NCBI GenBank assembly: GCA_022605405.1
Contig: JABYQQ010000001.1
Span: forward strand, 3,348,001-3,412,000
DNA from: Earliella scabrosa
Taxonomy: Eukaryota > Basidiomycota > Agaricomycetes > Polyporales > Polyporaceae
DNA length: 64,000 bases
Reading direction: 5' to 3'
Positions 59,756-64,000 of the stretch are shown one piece after another (positions within the stretch are counted from its first letter, which is position 1; each line of letters opens with the position of its first letter). The notes beneath the pieces are model-generated. The model saw only the letters and a program-made list of their open reading frames with translations. It was not told the origin of the DNA and did not search any database. Position numbers and translations under genes: made by a program.

Positions 59756-60249
59756 GGCGGGGAAAGTGCAGGAGCCGAGTTCGAGCTGGGAGCGGGGACC
59801 GAGACATATGTACTTTGCCGGAACGTCGGCGTCGGTGGGTGACCGAGATGCAGCGACCCGTGATCGCCTTCGCGCGCGCGTGAACGCGCGTGCAAACGTC
59901 GACGCGTCCGCGCGCACCTGCCTGTCCTCTGCCACTCCTCTCGCCACTCCCGTCTCCCGCTCTCTTCGTTGCCTTCCTCCTCTCTGCAACGCTCTCGCTC
60001 TCGCCTCTCGCGCTCGCGTCGCTGACGCTAATGTATCACGACCTCGCTCTGTATCCACGACCATCCCGGCTCTAGACTCTTCCAATCCGTACTCTCGTCC
60101 GCGACCCGCACCAATCGCGACTGCATAATTCACCACAAGACCTAAATCATTCGTCGTCATCACCTTCCTCGCAAGCCCATTTGCTGAGGCGTGTGGACAG
60201 ACCCTCAGCAGCGGTCAAGGTCGTGTCCGTTTCAACCATCGCTTCCCGC
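59756..60249. promoter_or_regulatory. Divergent upstream region of the SDR and APC1 genes
   Basis: CT-rich sequence covers much of 59930-60070 on the plus strand. No TATA box or gene is seen; open frames here are composition-driven. Confidence 0.4.
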
Positions 60250-63200
60250 ATGTCCTCCTCCGAGTCGAACCCGTTTCCTATCCACATCCCTGCCGTGTCC
60301 CGCTCCCCTACCACACCCTCCCCCTTCTTCCAACGCATCGCGCGTCCGCAGAACTTGGCAACAAACCATGACTCCCCCCTCCTCCGTTCTATCCGCAAGA
60401 ATCTCCGAGCCGCTCGTGGCGCACAAGATTCCCCACTCCAATCCGTCTTCTACTCCCCCCACGCGGACGGAAACGCTGGGGAGGAGGTCCTGACATGGGA
60501 CACCTACACCGTCACTCTCACTCAAGGCGGTGTTTTGTCCAAGAAGTGGTCCTTCGACGATCCTGTTCAGTGGGCGTGCGTCGGGTGCCTTGTCCAGTCA
60601 AGTCTTCTCCACACGTCTACTCCGTCCACGCCCGCGTATTACAGGGAAAACCAGAACGACAAGCTTCCGCCAGAGGTCGATCCGGATGAGCGTCCGACCT
60701 TTGGTGCATTTGCCCGTGCGCGTATGGATAGCAAACGCGAGGACGAGAAGGAAGAGCGAGTGAAAGCTGTCTTCATCTTCATCCGTGGAACTGCCAAGGT
60801 CTACATGGAGAATGGAACCGAATATACTCTCTCCCTCCCATTCACCGTCCAACGCGCATGGCCGGTGGAGCCGTACGGCCTCTTCATTCAACGCGTGGTC
60901 GAGGGCTGGGAAATCGAAGAATCTAAGGATTCTGAACAGGACCGAATGGCGACCATCTTCACGCTCACCAGCCCTTTTTCCGAGCCGGCCGCGCTTGGTC
61001 TCACGGATGGCATCAAGGGTGGTTTCGCTTCTGTACCTCTGGAGATGAAGCCGGACTACGCCTCTGAACCGGTGCCTATCCCTCCCGAAGAGCGCATACT
61101 GTGGGTGTCCCAACAAGCATGGAAATTGACGGACAAGCTCTTGGTCACTCTAAACGCAGAGCTCAACCGCATCACTCTCTGGCGCTATGTCTACGCTCCT
61201 CCTCCGCCTAGTTCTTCTAAATCCACCGCCCGTCCAAGTCACGCTCATCACGCGAAGAGGTCGTCCATGTCTGGGAATACATCCGCTCAGCTCCGGCAGG
61301 CGAACGCGGCCTCTGAGGATCTGCACTTGTCCCCAGGAAGACATGACCCAAAGCGGTCTGCCAACGTCCCTGGTTTGGCACCAGCCCTAAACACCACTAC
61401 GACTATGGCCGATCTGATGGGTGCAGTGGGTGGGGCGGCGGTGTCGCAATCGCACTGGAGCCTACCGTTCCGCTTCGTGAAAGATTCGACGGGCAAGTTC
61501 AACCTCGAAGATGCAGGGGCACATCAGCATGTCAATCTCGACGATGTGCCCGATCCTGCTGAGGAGGCCCGAATGCGCTCTCAATTTTGGGTGGAGAAGT
61601 TATATGATATGACTGTCCCTGAAGTCGCGTGAGTAGACCTATTTTCTATCAGTATGATTTACTAATACGAGAGCTCTTAGCACTGCAGATCATGCGCACA
61701 TCTCGGTCGCTGCTTGGGACGAACGCTGGGACGGCACGAGAGCACGCTCGCTCCTAGGTTTGTGTCTACGAGTAACGGAACAGTTGATCGTGGTTTCTGT
61801 GGAACGACGCGAGGACGACACCTTGAACGTACAGCCCATGACGGAATTGTCCGCACTCTCAATTTCCACAATCCGTGCCACAAGGGACCTCGTTGCCGAT
61901 CTCCTGATGCTCAAGCCAGATGGTTCTCTTTCTCTACTAATCCACGGCATGAAGGAAATACCTCTGGCATTCCGCCCTGAGGATTTTTCAACGCCCCCTC
62001 GCATCGTCGCTCTCACTCATCCTGCGTACTCTTCGGTGTCCCTCCTCCTCGCCGACGATTCCGTCATTCGTGTGTCCCTGGATTTAGTAGCGCGCGACCA
62101 TCTGGTCAGTGACTGCCTCGTCATGCTGGCCGTGTTTCTCCCATCAGAGGAGTTCTTCTCCTTGCATCGGAATTTCCTGTCCAGGTGGTCAGCGCGACAA
62201 TATTCTTTCATTCTCGGTGTCGAGTTTCAGGCACTGGAGAGTAGTTTGGTGCATATCCTTGAGCTTGAAGGTGGCGACCCGAGGCCATCTGCCTTCATGC
62301 AAGACCATCCCTGGACCTCCCTCGCTACAGTGGAATCGATGGCCAAATTCCGTGAAGATCCGGTGCTCAGGAGGTTGCAGCTCCCTTCTGTCAAACCAAA
62401 TCGTGGGATCTGGACGAAGCGGTCTATCAAGCGCAGCCCTTACCTCGGTGCCGTTCTACATGCTCTACATCTCGTCGCCGAGGAGAAGCGAGTATTCCTT
62501 CCTGGCATTGAAAGCCTTCCTCGTATCACCCCCCTGATCTGCCGACTCGCGATGGTTGTACGTCCTGAATGGGCTGATTATTGGAAGCGTTACTGCCCAA
62601 ATGCCATGCCGGTATGGCCCGACCCCAACCTAACCGGTAGGAGATGTGCGCTTCGAGTGTCATTGCAGCTGATTGATTTGCATTTTGTCTAGTGCCTGAG
62701 AATCTCGACGAGAACCTTCCACCTTGGCCAGCAGATATGTTTAGCATCTTGTATGGTCGGGTGAACAACCCGGACTGGGCCTTTCCGTGGGTCGATAGCT
62801 GGGATATGGCGAAGACCTACCGCCAGACTGCATCATGGGCATTTGGTCGTCAAGAGCCGCTCACGCATCTCCATGCCTTGACCGTGATCTACAGGGCGCT
62901 GACAGACAGCAAGATACCTGATGTCAGAAAGCGCGCCGAGGCGGGGTTACACGCGATGGAGGAGACCGGCATGACGCTGAATGTGCTTCAGAACCTCGCG
63001 CTGGGCGTCACTGCACCTCTCCGTGAGGCTTTGCGTACAGCACAACTCTCACCTGGGGGCGATTGGTCCCTTCCAATCTACTCCCTGATTGGTCGGAATG
63101 ACCTGGCGGAAGGATTCAGTTCAAAGCCGGCGATCTTCGTGAACAACGGCTACCGCAGCATCAGGGAGATCCTGGTGCGTTCCCCCGTCCTACTCATTTT

Positions 63201-64000
63201 CTATATTCGCGTTGATGGGTATCAACAGCATCCCACGACACCTCGCAAGAGTTGTCGCCAGTTGATCGAGGAAGTCCATCGTACGGTCTCGAAGGATCAT
63301 ACGAAGACTACAGGCGTGGAGCTCGATACCGAAGACTTCACGCGCATAAGGTTCGGGACAGACAAGCGCTTGGAAGAGATTGCCAGAATGCTATGCTCCT
63401 CTACAATACCTCACATCCGTGCTATCGAGAGGCCAGAATTGAAGTAAGTAGTAATTGACTGTACCGACCCGATACTGATATTTGGTACTGCATCAGTGAA
63501 GCGGAGCAACTCAGGGAGCAACAACATCAAGTTGTCCGCATGGCGGAGCGTACACTTGCCCTACCACTTGGACGAGCAATCTTCACCTTCGGTTCCATTC
63601 CTACGGTTACTAAGGAGTCCTTCGCAATCCCGAAGTTTGAGTTCTCCGTGCGCATACAGCCCGGGAATCTGCTCCTCAGCCCTGACGTTAGCAAGCTCAA
63701 CTCAGACTGGATCAACTGGGGAGAGTTCCACAATGGTGTGGCGGCGGGTCTGCGGATTTCCACTCAAGCACAATCGGTCGAGAGTTCCTGGATCAAGTTC
63801 AACAAACCGAGCGAGCTGACGCCAGAGCACGCTGGCTTCCTGTACGCCCTCGGGCTCACCGGTCACCTACGGGAGATGTTAACGTGGCACACCTTCGGAT
63901 ACCTCACGCCTAAACACGAAATGACTTCAATCGGCGTTCTCCTCGGTCTCGCCGCAGCGAACGTTGGCAATAGCAATCGCCACGTTACTAAACTAATTGC
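60250..64000 (+). CDS. APC1: Anaphase-promoting complex subunit 1 (APC1/BimE/Cut4), 5' part
   Basis: Inferred exons are 60250-61628, 61681-62636, 62693-63174, then from about 63262 (or 63229) to about 63442, and 63497 to the right edge, where the gene continues. APC1 is the largest scaffold of the anaphase-promoting complex, the ubiquitin ligase that triggers chromosome separation and mitotic exit. The N-terminal half is the WD40-like part, with the phrases KLTDKLLVTLNAELNRITLWRY and SYSSVSLLLADDS-like repeats. At the end the proteasome/cyclosome repeat region starts with the diagnostic GYLTPKHEMTSIGVLLGLAAA. The middle contains a Ser/Pro loop around residues 320-400, where fungal APC1 carries phosphorylation sites. 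About 1,200 codons are present; a full protein is usually 1,700-2,100. The first in-frame ATG is at 60250. Confidence 0.92.

Overview
The window is nuclear DNA of a filamentous fungus, most probably a wood- or litter-decaying basidiomycete (Agaricomycetes). Supporting signs are: nearly every gene is split by many short introns of about 50-70 bases; tiny exons of 11-22 bases are common; a wee1 kinase has a very long N-terminal region; and there is a secreted AA9 lytic polysaccharide monooxygenase beside small secreted double-psi beta-barrel (RlpA/loosenin-like) proteins. Family assignments come from reading translations and motifs. Exon joins were worked out by hand, and for most genes the reading frame closes exactly.

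Layout: 0.3-2.3 kb (-) DUF2264 protein; 2.7-4.5 kb (+) RING/TRAF-type zinc-finger protein; 4.5-8.0 kb no recognisable gene; 8.0-10.9 kb (-) homeodomain transcription factor with a long C-rich upstream region; 14.4-18.7 kb (-) Wee1 kinase; 20.1-21.1 kb (-) GOT1; 22.1-24.1 kb (-) Pbs2-type MAP kinase kinase, divergent from 24.6-25.7 kb (+) ubiquitin-like/BAG co-chaperone. From 25.7 to 33.2 kb lies an accessory stretch: a candidate inverted-repeat element containing a tRNA-like pol III promoter (27.6-28.35 kb), a secreted DPBB protein (-), a complete non-autonomous hAT-like element with intact 8-base target duplication (29.8-30.4 kb), and the AA9 LPMO (+). Then come 33.7-35.2 kb (-) TatD nuclease, 35.7-36.7 kb (-) membrane protein, 37.6-38.8 kb (+) HemB, and two more DPBB paralogues at 40.3 and 41.9 kb (+), the last frameshifted by an 11-base duplication. 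The right part is mostly housekeeping: FIT2/Scs3-like (-), ARPC4 (-), Fpr3/4-type FKBP (+), homoserine-acetyltransferase-like hydrolase (+), an SDR (+), an FAD oxidoreductase (+), a 4 kb stretch with no recognised gene, a second SDR (-), and APC1 (+), which runs off the right edge.

The genes do not form one pathway. The one group with a shared theme is the secreted set (three DPBB proteins and one LPMO within 13.5 kb). Three of the four have a clear TATA box 70-115 bases before the ATG, and the region holds transposon remnants; it looks like a small plant-cell-wall loosening island that is still duplicating and decaying. I found no CRISPR array, rRNA, canonical tRNA, mating-type HD1/HD2 pair, or secondary-metabolite core enzyme. 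I did not find a convincing wholly new biological system; the best leads are the DPBB/LPMO island, the fresh frameshift, the intact hAT-type element, and the repeated in-frame stop-free introns.
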